This document shows, in pieces, positions 6,873 to 14,890 of a stretch of DNA of 64,000 nt; the first letter of the stretch is position 1; every line of letters starts with the position of its first letter. The position numbers and the translations under genes are program-made. Under the pieces are notes generated by a model. The model searched no databases, was not told the origin of the DNA, and worked only from the letters and a program-made list of their open reading frames with translations. The stretch covers positions 1 through 64,000 of the forward strand of contig JAFSTN010000024.1 of assembly GCA_017450485.1 (NCBI GenBank), written 5' to 3'. Source of the stretch: Lachnospiraceae bacterium (lineage in GTDB: Bacteria; Bacillota; Clostridia; Lachnospirales; Lachnospiraceae).

Positions 6873-6908
6873 GGCTTTCCAAGAGTTTTGGGAAGCCTTT
6901 TCTTTTTT
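6873..6908 (+). terminator. Plus-strand terminator beyond the tRNA
   Basis: An 8-bp stem (GGCTTTCC with GGGAAGCC, one G-T pair), 9-base loop and a run of eleven T/C bases. It would stop plus-strand transcription leaving the element before it crosses into the chromosome. Confidence 0.7.
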
Positions 6909-6910
6909 CA

Positions 6911-6938
6911 ATTATAGCACCGATATTGATGAAATCAA
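6911..6938 (-). promoter_or_regulatory. Promoter for tRNA-Pro
   Basis: On the minus strand TTGATT and TATAAT are separated by 16 bases and lie about 55 bases before the tRNA 5' end. The intact tRNA therefore seems to have its own promoter, separate from the two broken copies upstream. Confidence 0.55.
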
Positions 6939-6953
6939 TGCTGTGCCATTTAA

Positions 6954-6993
6954 GTCCCGAACGTAGCGCTCTACCAAACTGAGCCACGCCCCG
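6954..6993 (-). pseudogene. 5' half of a tRNA-Pro, broken after the anticodon loop
   Basis: Minus-strand sequence matches the tRNA-Pro 5' end (CGGGGCGTGGCTCAG), D-arm and 5' anticodon stem up to TTCGGGAC; the match then stops. The anticodon stem here is CTACG rather than CTTCG, so it comes from a variant copy. There is no 3' half within reach, so it cannot make a tRNA. The break at the anticodon loop is where many tyrosine recombinases cut. Confidence 0.8.
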
Positions 6994-7036
6994 ATGTTAA
7001 TTTTTATTCAGTTGTAAAGTGCGCCTTTAGCGCAAC

Positions 7037-7103
7037 GTCCCGAACGTAGCGTCTCTACTAGAGTTACGATGGAACATCGTAACTCTAACTGAGCCACGCC
7101 CCG
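7037..7103 (-). pseudogene. Second 5' half of tRNA-Pro with a palindrome inserted in the D-loop
   Basis: Same 5' end (CGGGGCGTGGCTCAG) and same variant stem ending TTCGGGACG, broken at the same place as the 6954-6993 copy. The D-loop is replaced by a perfect 13-bp inverted repeat (7059-7071 with 7075-7087) around a 3-base loop. It is non-functional as a tRNA. Confidence 0.8.
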
Positions 7104-7178
7104 ATGATCAACAAAGCATATATTATCAAAAACACCTGGCTTCTGTCAATTTACCTGTTCCGGATTCTGTCGGATCCT

Positions 7179-8006
7179 TTACCAATCGGAATCCCAGTCC
7201 GTTCCGCCCGAATCCCAGTCGGACCCGGAGTCCCAATCCCAATCGGAGTCGGATCCTGAATCATAGTCCGAATCGGATGAAGAGTGAGTCTCTTCATAGT
7301 AAACGCTGTCATCCCAGTCCGTTGCATTCATGTCCGTAGTCCAGTTATCGGACATATAGTAATCATCATATGATTCGGTTATTGCGCTTACGCCGGGATC
7401 ATATGTATCTGTCGTATACCAGTCATTGTAATAGTCATCGTAGTAATACCAGTTATTGTCATAGTTATAATATACGACATTATTATAGTTGTAATATCCG
7501 TCATGCTTATGACTGGCATAATTTAAGCCTACTGTCGCTGCCAGGATTGCTACGAATATGCCAAAACCCAATCTGGAACTCATATCGGAGAGAAAACTCG
7601 ATCTGCGACGCGACCCGGTATTACCGTGATTGCCCTGATTGGCCTTTTGATGAACAATCTCATCCTTGAGTTTCTGATACAGCTCGTTTACGGCATATTC
7701 CTCATCCATACCGCGGTATCTGACTGCACGGCTTCCGTCACCTTTATTCTTATAGACCACGTATTCCCCGCTCTGCGAATCCTTATATATTCCGAAAGCC
7801 TGCGGTCCCTGATGATCTATGCCGATAAAAAATCGCGTAGTCTCATAAGGCGGCAGATTACGATCCCTGTACCACTGCTGAAGCTCGGCTATGGTCTTTG
7901 GAGCGCCCTTTACCTGCTTATGTGAAGGATTCGGAGCTTCACAATACGGGCACTGGGGGAGCGTATCTTCATATGTATTATCACAATAATCACATTTGAT
8001 CTTCAT
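7179..8006 (-). CDS. Zinc-ribbon membrane protein with Tyr/Asp-rich tail
   Basis: 275 residues. The N-terminus is a zinc ribbon (CDYC near residue 5, CPYC near residue 19). A small folded region follows (~35-120: RDRNLPPYETTRFFIGIDHQG onward), then a basic linker and one membrane segment (~145-165: LGFGIFVAILAATVGLNYA). The rest is low-complexity: Tyr/Asn/Asp repeats, then repeated Asp-Ser-Gly-Trp units to the C-terminus. One membrane pass would place the cytoplasmic zinc ribbon and the acidic tail on opposite sides. The tail looks disordered and could bind cations or surface polymers. The ATG lies two bases after the panE stop, so they are co-transcribed. Function unknown. Confidence 0.75.
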   Translation of the reverse strand: MKIKCDYCDNTYEDTLPQCPYCEAPNPSHKQVKGAPKTIAELQQWYRDRNLPPYETTRFFIGIDHQGPQAFGIYKDSQSGEYVVYKNKGDGSRAVRYRGMDEEYAVNELYQKLKDEIVHQKANQGNHGNTGSRRRSSFLSDMSSRLGFGIFVAILAATVGLNYASHKHDGYYNYNNVVYYNYDNNWYYYDDYYNDWYTTDTYDPGVSAITESYDDYYMSDNWTTDMNATDWDDSVYYEETHSSSDSDYDSGSDSDWDWDSGSDWDSGGTDWDSDW

Positions 8007-8008
8007 CT

Positions 8009-8935
8009 TCAGTTTTCCTTTTTATCCGTATATTGTGCTTCTATCTCTTTCGCTCGTCTGTTCAGATAGCGGTTGACCGGCACCTGAATATCATGTCTGG
8101 CCGCAAGTCTTATAACCTCTCCCGAGAAAGCATCCACTTCTCCGGGTTTCCTGTTGATCCTGTCCTGCGCCATAGAAGGCATCTGATCGGGGCCCAGCGA
8201 TCTGATTATATCTACATAAGCGTTCAGATCGGCTTCCGTCAGTTTGACCCCTTCCGCATTTGCCACTGCTATAACCTCCCGCATAGCCGATATGAATATC
8301 AGATTGGGTTCACCCTCTTCGATCACACCCTTATATGTCGTATCATATACCATACAGGTCTGATTTACACCGACATTCAGCATAAATTTGCTCCACATAC
8401 GGAATATGATGTCTTCTTCCTCCACATATTCCAGCCCGGATCTTGCGAGCAGCTCCATAACCGCGTCAAGATTCTCTCTGGATCCTCTGGGGTACATTCC
8501 CAGTCGCAATGCACCGCTTAATGTATAGTTCATATTCGAACCGAACCTCACGGCGTCCATACCCTGTGCAACCGCATATATCATCTTGTCGGCACCGTAT
8601 CGTGCGGCGATCATGTCTTCACTGGAGATACCGTTCATTACAGACATGATCACCGTGCCCTCACCCACGCTGCCTGCTATATCTTCTATAGCCTGCTCTA
8701 ATCCGGGGTATTTCACGGCCACTATGACCAGATCAGCGGGTGTTGCTTCGCTTAACGGCACCATATTGAACTTACACTCGGCACCGTTGATGATATATCT
8801 CTGATCTCTGTATTTCTCGTACCGGTTCCGGTCCATAATGAATCGCACATTTTCATATCCGAGCGGATTCATCATGTTTCGGCCGTATAACATCCCCAAG
8901 GCACCGAGACCGATTATGTTTACGGTATTTATCAT
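8009..8935 (-). CDS. panE: 2-dehydropantoate 2-reductase (ketopantoate reductase family)
   Basis: 308 residues. The N-terminal Rossmann motif GLGALGMLYG binds NADPH; the substrate-binding region carries the conserved Lys in KFMLNVGVNQTC, which matches the family pattern (K-x3-N-x3-N). It reduces ketopantoate to pantoate for coenzyme A synthesis in the cytosol. Length is normal. It stands in a minus-strand run with the zinc-ribbon protein downstream and a small unknown protein upstream; no other pantothenate genes are nearby, so a related 2-oxoacid reductase role cannot be excluded. Confidence 0.85.
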   Translation of the reverse strand: MINTVNIIGLGALGMLYGRNMMNPLGYENVRFIMDRNRYEKYRDQRYIINGAECKFNMVPLSEATPADLVIVAVKYPGLEQAIEDIAGSVGEGTVIMSVMNGISSEDMIAARYGADKMIYAVAQGMDAVRFGSNMNYTLSGALRLGMYPRGSRENLDAVMELLARSGLEYVEEEDIIFRMWSKFMLNVGVNQTCMVYDTTYKGVIEEGEPNLIFISAMREVIAVANAEGVKLTEADLNAYVDIIRSLGPDQMPSMAQDRINRKPGEVDAFSGEVIRLAARHDIQVPVNRYLNRRAKEIEAQYTDKKEN

Positions 8936-8957
8936 ATCGCAGATCCCTCTTTTGCGG

Positions 8958-9257
8958 TTATTCCTCTTTTTGAGTCATCATCATGACTATGGCATTATAT
9001 GCCACGGAATAGTTCATGAATTGCTCCATAGCGGCATTATCTTTATCTGCCATGCTTCTGTAATAATCCTTCTGTCTCTGAAAAAAATCGAGCGCGGTCT
9101 CCACACTCGATTTGGATACGGCCATACCGTCGCAGTACAGTGTTCCCGTAGCCGCATCATATTTGGAGCCATCGAGTCTTGAATTATAGGTATCTGCCAT
9201 TCCAAAGGATGTGGCCAGCTGTCTGATCAGATCTCCGCTGTCTCTCTCATTTGCCAT
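8958..9257 (-). CDS. Small unknown protein (99 residues)
   Basis: Not recognised. 99 residues, soluble and largely helical, with a Met-rich C-terminal segment (YNAIVMMMTQKEE). A good ribosome-binding site (GGGAGGTAG) precedes ATG 9257. It lies between the histidine phosphatase and panE genes on the same strand with short gaps, so it is probably part of that transcript. No membrane segment, Cys pair or catalytic motif is visible. Confidence 0.65.
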   Translation of the reverse strand: MANERDSGDLIRQLATSFGMADTYNSRLDGSKYDAATGTLYCDGMAVSKSSVETALDFFQRQKDYYRSMADKDNAAMEQFMNYSVAYNAIVMMMTQKEE

Positions 9258-9290
9258 CGCACTACCTCCCGGTATATCAACTCATATACA

Positions 9291-10082
9291 TTAATGTCTC
9301 TGTTCCGTATTGGAATACACTTCTGCGAATCTGGCCGAAAAAGATGGTTCCAGCCCCTCCTTCTTGAGATGTGTCACATCTCCGATCTTCCAGGCGCGAA
9401 ATGATGCATATCCCTGTTGTCTCTCTTCAGTATACACCTCCGTAACGGATGTTGGCGCCAGACAAGTTCCATGCCATAGTCCGAAAGGCGACATATTCGT
9501 CAGATGACTCAGGATCACGCACGTTACCCCGAAATGGCAGAAACAGGCTATGGTCCCGGTGTACTCTTTCTCCACGCGATATCCGTAACCGTCCCTGACG
9601 TATCCGTATCCTGCAAGCAGTTCATCTATTCCTTTACATACACCATCATATTTTTCGGCGATATCGGTATCGTGTACGAGCTTAGTGTCCCGCCACCCCC
9701 ATGTCTCATATAATTCCGGGTGTTTATTCAGATATGCCGGCACTATATCCCAGCATATGCGCTTTCTCAGGCTTCCGTCCGGAAGCACGCTGTTCGGATA
9801 CGCTTCCAGATACTCGGGCATCGTGGGCATATCGACCACCGCATTGAACTCCTGCAGCCAGTCATAGGTTCTTGTTCTTACCATCTCATCCGTATCAAGC
9901 TCCATGGCCCGCATTGAATACATTGCAGTATCTCTGGCCCTTCCGAGAGGTGACAGATAAACCTCATCTATATCCCATTCGGATATGTGTTTTGCCAGAG
10001 CCTCCGCTTCCAGCTTTCCGGTTTCGGTCAGCGTATCATGCTCATAATCCGGATCTCCGTGTCTGATAAACAGTAATCTCAT
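9291..10082 (-). CDS. Histidine phosphatase family protein (phosphoglycerate mutase-like)
   Basis: 263 residues beginning MRLLFIRHGDPDYE: the RHG motif holds the catalytic His, and LSPLGRARDTA downstream supplies the second Arg region. CFCHFGVTCVI near residue 180 holds the second catalytic His (a histidine-phosphatase HxG-like position). The family removes phosphate from small molecules or proteins; the substrate cannot be read from sequence. It is longer than minimal family members because of an insertion around residues 95-150. The gene diverges from the TPP-riboswitch promoter of thiT. Confidence 0.85.
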   Translation of the reverse strand: MRLLFIRHGDPDYEHDTLTETGKLEAEALAKHISEWDIDEVYLSPLGRARDTAMYSMRAMELDTDEMVRTRTYDWLQEFNAVVDMPTMPEYLEAYPNSVLPDGSLRKRICWDIVPAYLNKHPELYETWGWRDTKLVHDTDIAEKYDGVCKGIDELLAGYGYVRDGYGYRVEKEYTGTIACFCHFGVTCVILSHLTNMSPFGLWHGTCLAPTSVTEVYTEERQQGYASFRAWKIGDVTHLKKEGLEPSFSARFAEVYSNTEQRH

Positions 10083-10111
10083 TTGACTTATCTCTTATAT
10101 AGCTATATATT
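10083..10111 (+). promoter_or_regulatory. Promoter of the TPP riboswitch-thiT transcript
   Basis: TTGACT (10083-10088) and TATATT (10106-10111) with 17-base spacing, placed just before the riboswitch. The -35 box begins right at the start of the divergent phosphatase gene. Confidence 0.6.
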
Positions 10112-10126
10112 ATCCTTTGTAATTAT

Positions 10127-10210
10127 TTGCTAGGGGTGCGAGCACGCTGAGAGTGGATTTGATCCTGACCCTCATCACCTGAACCGGATAATACCGGCGT
10201 AGGGAAGCAA
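10127..10210 (+). promoter_or_regulatory. TPP (THI-box) riboswitch
   Basis: Carries the conserved THI-element words in order: GGGGTGC, CGCTGAGAG, GACCCTCA, ACCTGA, CCGGATAATACCGGCGTAGGGAA. P1 pairs TTGCT (10127-10131) with AGCAA (10206-10210). It binds thiamine pyrophosphate and shuts off the downstream gene. It precedes a thiamine-transporter S component, the expected target. Confidence 0.95.
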
Positions 10211-10237
10211 CGGACTTACATAGTCTTATCGTGTCGC

Positions 10238-10256
10238 CCTCCTTATTCAAAGGAGG
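10238..10256 (+). promoter_or_regulatory. Shine-Dalgarno-sequestering hairpin of thiT
   Basis: CCTCCTT (10238-10244) pairs perfectly with AAGGAGG (10250-10256) around a 5-base loop. The right arm is the thiT ribosome-binding site, eight bases before ATG 10264. There is no T run, so the TPP switch probably acts on translation through this hairpin. Confidence 0.75.
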
Positions 10257-10263
10257 ATTTATT

Positions 10264-10839
10264 ATGTCTGAAACAACATCAACCAAAACCCGTTTTACTC
10301 CGAAGGTGATCACTTTCTCCGCTATCGCTCTGGCACTTGCCACGGTGATCGCAACATTTGTCAAATTCAAAGGCCCGTTCTGGTTTAACGGAGGCAGTAT
10401 TACCCTGTTTTCAATGCTGATCATCTGCATGATAGGCTATTGGTACGGCCCGGCAATCGGTCTGACCGCAGCCTTCGCATACAGTATCCTGCAGTTCATC
10501 ACAGGTCCGTATGTCATGCATCCGGCCCAGGTTATACTGGATTATCCTCTTGCCTTCACATCACTGGGATTATCCGGGTTCTTCTATAAGAAAAAGAACG
10601 GCCTTCTCATAGGGTATATCGTCAGCGTACTTGCCAGATTATTCTTCCATTGTGTATCCGGTGCCATCTTTTACACTGAATACTTCGGTACCGCGATCGA
10701 CAAACTGACGGCCCTGGGCGCCGGCATAGTCTATAATATGAGCTACATCATTCCGGAAATGATACTTACCATACTGCTCATCTCACTTCCGCCTGTCAAA
10801 AGCGCGATCGCCCGTGTAAAAGCTATGGCAACATCATAA
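10264..10839 (+). CDS. thiT: ECF-type thiamine transporter S component ThiT
   Basis: 191 residues, six hydrophobic segments. Family-like stretches include GGSITLFSML, YGPAIGLTAAFAYSILQFI and HPAQVILDYPLAF, which line the thiamine site in ThiT. It delivers thiamine into the cell together with the shared ECF energising module (EcfA/A'/T), which is not in this window. The start is ATG 10264, after the AAGGAGG site; a GTG at 10231 is within the regulatory hairpin leader. The TPP riboswitch upstream confirms thiamine as the substrate. It is one of the few plus-strand genes on this arm of the chromosome. Confidence 0.93.
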   Translation: MSETTSTKTRFTPKVITFSAIALALATVIATFVKFKGPFWFNGGSITLFSMLIICMIGYWYGPAIGLTAAFAYSILQFITGPYVMHPAQVILDYPLAFTSLGLSGFFYKKKNGLLIGYIVSVLARLFFHCVSGAIFYTEYFGTAIDKLTALGAGIVYNMSYIIPEMILTILLISLPPVKSAIARVKAMATS

Positions 10840-10845
10840 ATTTAT

Positions 10846-11901
10846 TTACTCTTTTCTACCCGTCACAAACAGGATTCTCGTATATCTGAATCTGAACAGC
10901 AGAATACTCACGATCAGGCATATCAGATATATGACCAAACCTGCCATCATATCCGAAACATCCGAATCGGGATAGCCCGGAAATATGTTTAGCAGGAGCG
11001 GATGTAACAGATATATCGGGAATCCCAGGACGGACAATCTCTTCCATATCCCCTTTGCGTCGGAAGGATTTACACACATCTTAAACGTCAAAAAGATCAG
11101 ACAGACGAACAGGCATCCTGTTATTCCCTTATCATCAAAGAATCTTCCGGATATTTCTTCGTGGATCCTGTCATAATATACTGTAGCCATATTGATGCAT
11201 ATAAACAGGATCATGCAGCAAACTGTAAGAATCGCACCGGTCTTTCTTTTTTTACTCTCATCATCCACCGAAAAATACGTGCCCAGCCCATAACCGAACA
11301 GATAGTAAAATATGTTTCCCGCCAGGGAAGATATATCAAACGAGAGTATCGTGTATTCAAATCTGTCGAAAAAGGCGGCTTCCCGTACCACAGGAAGGAT
11401 TATAGTGGCAATGAACGACAGGATCATCACATATACCGCACTTTTCCGATCCTGCATTACAGGATAAAGTATCGGAGTAAGGAGATATAATCCCATCAGT
11501 ACGAAAATAAACCAGACATGATAATGTCCAAACAGGATTTTTTTAACAAAAGCCCCGGCGATCGCTTTGACAGGAGCTCCGGCAAATGCCTGCTCACAGG
11601 CTGATGCCGTTCCGTATACTCCCATCCACATCACATACACGATAAGAAGGCGGGCAGCTGCCTTTACACATTCGGATGGTTCTCTTTTTCTGCGCAGCAT
11701 CCCGTAACCGCTGCACATAAAGAATAACGGAACTCCCTCTTTGGCCAGTGTCATAACCGCATTAACCACTGTCCACCCTGGCCCGTACATATCCGGCTGA
11801 AGCCATGCCGAAGCAAGACTATGCTGCAATACTATCAGAAAAGCACATATTACCTTCAGACAATCTATCCATGCTTCTCTCTTTTCTTCGGATTTAATCA
11901 T
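10846..11901 (-). CDS. Acyltransferase 3 family membrane protein
   Basis: 351 residues with about ten hydrophobic segments. The N-terminal REAWIDCLKVICAFLIVLQHS is the hallmark of the acyltransferase 3 family, with the catalytic His in LQHS, followed by PLFFMCSGYGMLRRK. Such proteins move acetyl or succinyl groups onto sugars of surface polymers across the membrane. It overlaps the upstream DUF6056-like gene by four bases (ATGA), so the two are coupled. The target polymer is unknown. Confidence 0.85.
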   Translation of the reverse strand: MIKSEEKREAWIDCLKVICAFLIVLQHSLASAWLQPDMYGPGWTVVNAVMTLAKEGVPLFFMCSGYGMLRRKREPSECVKAAARLLIVYVMWMGVYGTASACEQAFAGAPVKAIAGAFVKKILFGHYHVWFIFVLMGLYLLTPILYPVMQDRKSAVYVMILSFIATIILPVVREAAFFDRFEYTILSFDISSLAGNIFYYLFGYGLGTYFSVDDESKKRKTGAILTVCCMILFICINMATVYYDRIHEEISGRFFDDKGITGCLFVCLIFLTFKMCVNPSDAKGIWKRLSVLGFPIYLLHPLLLNIFPGYPDSDVSDMMAGLVIYLICLIVSILLFRFRYTRILFVTGRKE

Positions 11902-13415
11902 CTGATCACCGTAATACTGTTCTTATCGTAGTAATTGCACAGGGATACATTCTGCCAGTATCCCTCTTCTCCATCATAATTTCCGACATCCTCTTTAAAC
12001 AGCAGATACGGCTTCGCGTCATCGGTCAGGGCATAAATGGTTACATCCGGTTGAGAGGGATCGTTATACAGTTCAGACCGGGCTTTGTTTTGCTCATAGT
12101 ATCTCGAGGCTTCCCCTTTTACCAGAGAACGTACCGCAGATATGCTCGTATAAGTATTCTTATTCTCTGCAAAAATGAAAAGGAGCAGCACAGCGGTAAT
12201 TCCGGCTAAAACTATACCACGGGTATGCTTTAAACATAAGCCGGTCATGTTCTTCCAAAAGCCTGTTGCGGAGTCAGGGACTGTAACCTCTTTTGTTTGG
12301 ATATAGCCGCAGGCATTAACGATATTAATGAATATCATCAGGATCTCGGCCATATATATTATGTTCTTTACTCTGGCAGGCGCATCTTCACTGGTAGCAT
12401 AAAATGTCGGAGTAAACATTGCGGCAAAAACGCATGTTGTAACGACAAACATCAGCAACGGCGGCAGATATCTTCGAACAGCCTCTCTCGTAATAACACA
12501 TGAAAGGGCAAATACCGCTATCATGGCGGCGATGGTCATAGGACTGATCCATGTAAGTCCATGACTGATCCCCCAATAGAACGACAGAACTATGGCCTTT
12601 ATGGGATTCATCTGGGTTTCGACTTCCATGCGCTGATAGTTTCCCGGAGCGAGAATATTAACCAGATAACATGCAACGGTGATCAGAGCGGGAATCAGAA
12701 ACATCGCATATCCCCTGCGTTCTTCTTTATCTGTTCTGATAAACAAAAGTAAAAAAAGCGCGACCAGGATGCAAGCCTGAAGTCCGGTGATCAGATTGCC
12801 TCCTCCGACTATGATCCCCAGAACGGAAGCAATTACAACGCATAATATGCGCGGTCCGGTGCCTTTATTATGAAGCCCGTGCAGAATCAGTGAGATTTCG
12901 ATCAGCATAACGGATTCCATGAAAACATAGTGTACCGCCCCGTTAAACCAGAAAAAAGCCTCCAGAGGAACCGGGATTGTCTGAATGATCAGAAAGATAA
13001 GGATCATATTTATTATGCCTGTCAGATATCGGTTTTTTACCCCGATACAATCCGATATTACGATATGTATAAATATGCTGACAGAACATATGGTCACCGA
13101 TGTAAGAATAAACGGCACCAGAAAATAGTATTTCTCATTCCATATGCCGGGAAAGAAGCTCATAAGAAATATAGACGAATATGTAGCCTGTTTAACCTCA
13201 AAAAGATAGCCCACCTGCTCACAGGCTGCCATAAATACCGCTGCTGCGGAGTGTGTTTCCACCCAGGCGTGATGAGTGACCGCTCCGAAACCGAAATCAT
13301 CCAGACAGATCACGTCATATCTTCCCAGATACCATAACGGAAGGATCGTTGCCACCATAACCGCAAGCATTATCCGATATATCAGTTTGTAGGTCTTCTG
13401 CTGTTTGTCTTCCAC
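11898..13415 (-). CDS. Polytopic membrane protein, DUF6056-like (possible glycosyltransferase)
   Basis: 505 residues with about twelve hydrophobic segments. The first extracytoplasmic loop contains LDDFGFG, an acidic pair as in GT-C-type sugar transferases, then HHAWVETHS, and a Tyr/Ser-rich stretch (QATYSSIFLMSFFPG). This resembles the DUF6056 family, proposed to be lipid-linked sugar transferases; the name is from memory of the pattern. The C-terminal ~85 residues form a soluble outside domain. Four-base overlap with the acyltransferase and a four-base gap to the GtrA gene suggest one envelope-polysaccharide transcript. Confidence 0.65.
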   Translation of the reverse strand: MEDKQQKTYKLIYRIMLAVMVATILPLWYLGRYDVICLDDFGFGAVTHHAWVETHSAAAVFMAACEQVGYLFEVKQATYSSIFLMSFFPGIWNEKYYFLVPFILTSVTICSVSIFIHIVISDCIGVKNRYLTGIINMILIFLIIQTIPVPLEAFFWFNGAVHYVFMESVMLIEISLILHGLHNKGTGPRILCVVIASVLGIIVGGGNLITGLQACILVALFLLLFIRTDKEERRGYAMFLIPALITVACYLVNILAPGNYQRMEVETQMNPIKAIVLSFYWGISHGLTWISPMTIAAMIAVFALSCVITREAVRRYLPPLLMFVVTTCVFAAMFTPTFYATSEDAPARVKNIIYMAEILMIFINIVNACGYIQTKEVTVPDSATGFWKNMTGLCLKHTRGIVLAGITAVLLLFIFAENKNTYTSISAVRSLVKGEASRYYEQNKARSELYNDPSQPDVTIYALTDDAKPYLLFKEDVGNYDGEEGYWQNVSLCNYYDKNSITVIR

Positions 13416-13419
13416 CGGG

Positions 13420-13959
13420 TTATTCTTCCTCCGGGGTCTTGTCTTTATTCCTGAATACTATGAATTTGCTGAATATGTAATTCGCGATGACGACCAGCAC
13501 CGCTGCTATAAACGTTGCGATATAGAAGTTGATGCCCAGGATCGTATCCAGGATGAGCATGCACAGATACTCAAGAAAAAGCGTGGATATCCTGGAAGCC
13601 ACGAACTTACAGGCTTCGGGAAGCATCGGTGCATCGCTTTTGAACACATAAGCTCTGTTGGTGAAAAAAGAAAAAATAACCCCGGCTGTCCAGTCGATCA
13701 CGGTCAGTACGCCTGTCTGAAAAGAAGTATGCTCAACCGCTCCGCGATAGATCAGGATGTTTGCCAGAAACTTGGCGGTCCAGGCCACTACCGTGGTCAT
13801 TCCTCCCACAAACAGATACGTGATGATCTCTTCGTATTTCAGATACAGTTCCTGTATCTTAGGCCAGTGTCCCAGCCAGTCAGCGAATTTTTCCTCCAGA
13901 TTTTTTCTCTTTGGGGTATCTGCAAGGTTCTCTGCAGGTATCTCAGATTGTGTCATCAT
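13420..13959 (-). CDS. GtrA-family membrane protein
   Basis: 179 residues. After an Asp/Glu/Lys-rich cytoplasmic start, four hydrophobic segments follow with typical family features: YLFVGGMTTVVAW, then FFTNRAYVFKS, then ANYIFSKFIVFRNK at the end. GtrA-like proteins are thought to flip or help flip undecaprenyl-linked sugars in surface glycosylation. Its start lies inside the 3' end of the K+ channel gene (17-base overlap). The context with DUF6056-like and acyltransferase genes supports a surface-sugar modification unit. Confidence 0.88.
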   Translation of the reverse strand: MMTQSEIPAENLADTPKRKNLEEKFADWLGHWPKIQELYLKYEEIITYLFVGGMTTVVAWTAKFLANILIYRGAVEHTSFQTGVLTVIDWTAGVIFSFFTNRAYVFKSDAPMLPEACKFVASRISTLFLEYLCMLILDTILGINFYIATFIAAVLVVIANYIFSKFIVFRNKDKTPEEE

Positions 13960-14890
13960 AGTAAACCAGTGTATCTCCGTTTGTGATCCTTATATCATCC
14001 GTCGGTATCACCACCGCTCCGTCACGTATGATCACGAGTGGTAGGATACCGAAATCATTTGCCAACTGCTCTATACCCAGTCCTATCAGACCGGATTCGG
14101 GGGTGGCATTCAGAGCTATAGTTCCTCTGCCCTTCTGTTCTTCTCTCTGCATGCGGCTGTAATACTCAACGAAACCGGCAGATATGATACCCGTGGGGAT
14201 GGCGACGACACCCACACCCAGCACGGATATTATCACGGCCATGATCCTGCCTGCTACTGTTACCGGGTACATATCCCCGTAGCCTATGGTCAGTATCGTG
14301 GATACACTCCACCATATCCCGGAGAAAGCGTTATCAAATACTTCCGGCTGAACCTCATGCTCTGCGGAATACATGCATATGGAAGCCCCGAGTACGAGCA
14401 CGAACAGTATGAACAGCGATGAAAGTATCTGGTTTTTCTTTTCTTTCAGAACAGTGGTAATGACATTGAACGAATCATAATTTGCATTCAGTCTGAACAG
14501 GTGGAATATCCTGACTACCCTGAGCATCCTGAAAACCACAAATCCCGAAAGGAAGAAAAACGGTAATATGGTGAAAAGCTCAACTATACCGTCAAAACTG
14601 AAAATGAAGTTCGCAGCGGCACGTCCCCGTGAGACATCCGGATACAGATAATCCGAAGTCCATATCCTGAGAATGTATTCCACGGCAAAAAAGAGAATAC
14701 ATACTATCTCCAGGATCTCGAATACAAACCTGAATTCCTTAAGGGAATCGAATGTCTCGAATACCATGACCAGGATATTGACTACAATAACAAGAACAAG
14801 GACATAATCAAACACCTTGCTTGCAATGTCCCTGCTCTGTCCTATCTGTAGGATATCAAAAACTCTTTTTTTCTTATTCAACAGTAACAA
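13943..14890 (-). CDS. Voltage-gated-type potassium channel
   Basis: 315 residues: six membrane segments, an arginine-bearing S4-like helix (RMLRVVRIFHLFR, ~121-133), a pore loop and the K+ selectivity filter TIGYGD (201-206), then a cytoplasmic C-terminus. The last ~50 residues (LVIIRDGAVVIPTDDIRITNGDTLVYY) resemble a single TrkA-C-like ligand-binding lobe. It overlaps glmS by 17 bases and GtrA by 17 bases, so it is embedded in a tightly packed transcript. Likely role: K+ flux and membrane potential. Confidence 0.88.
   Translation of the reverse strand: MLLLNKKKRVFDILQIGQSRDIASKVFDYVLVLVIVVNILVMVFETFDSLKEFRFVFEILEIVCILFFAVEYILRIWTSDYLYPDVSRGRAAANFIFSFDGIVELFTILPFFFLSGFVVFRMLRVVRIFHLFRLNANYDSFNVITTVLKEKKNQILSSLFILFVLVLGASICMYSAEHEVQPEVFDNAFSGIWWSVSTILTIGYGDMYPVTVAGRIMAVIISVLGVGVVAIPTGIISAGFVEYYSRMQREEQKGRGTIALNATPESGLIGLGIEQLANDFGILPLVIIRDGAVVIPTDDIRITNGDTLVYYDDTI

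Noticed and set aside
6954-7103. Two additional tRNA-Pro genes
   Set aside because: Only the 5' halves exist; T-arm and acceptor 3' strands are absent.
7200-7300. Repetitive DNA resembling an array
   Set aside because: Repeats are in frame and encode the Asp-Ser-Trp tail of the 7179-8006 protein; no spacers, so not CRISPR.
10110-10430. 106-codon minus frame across the TPP riboswitch
   Set aside because: The riboswitch and thiT explain the sequence, and the frame has no start signal.
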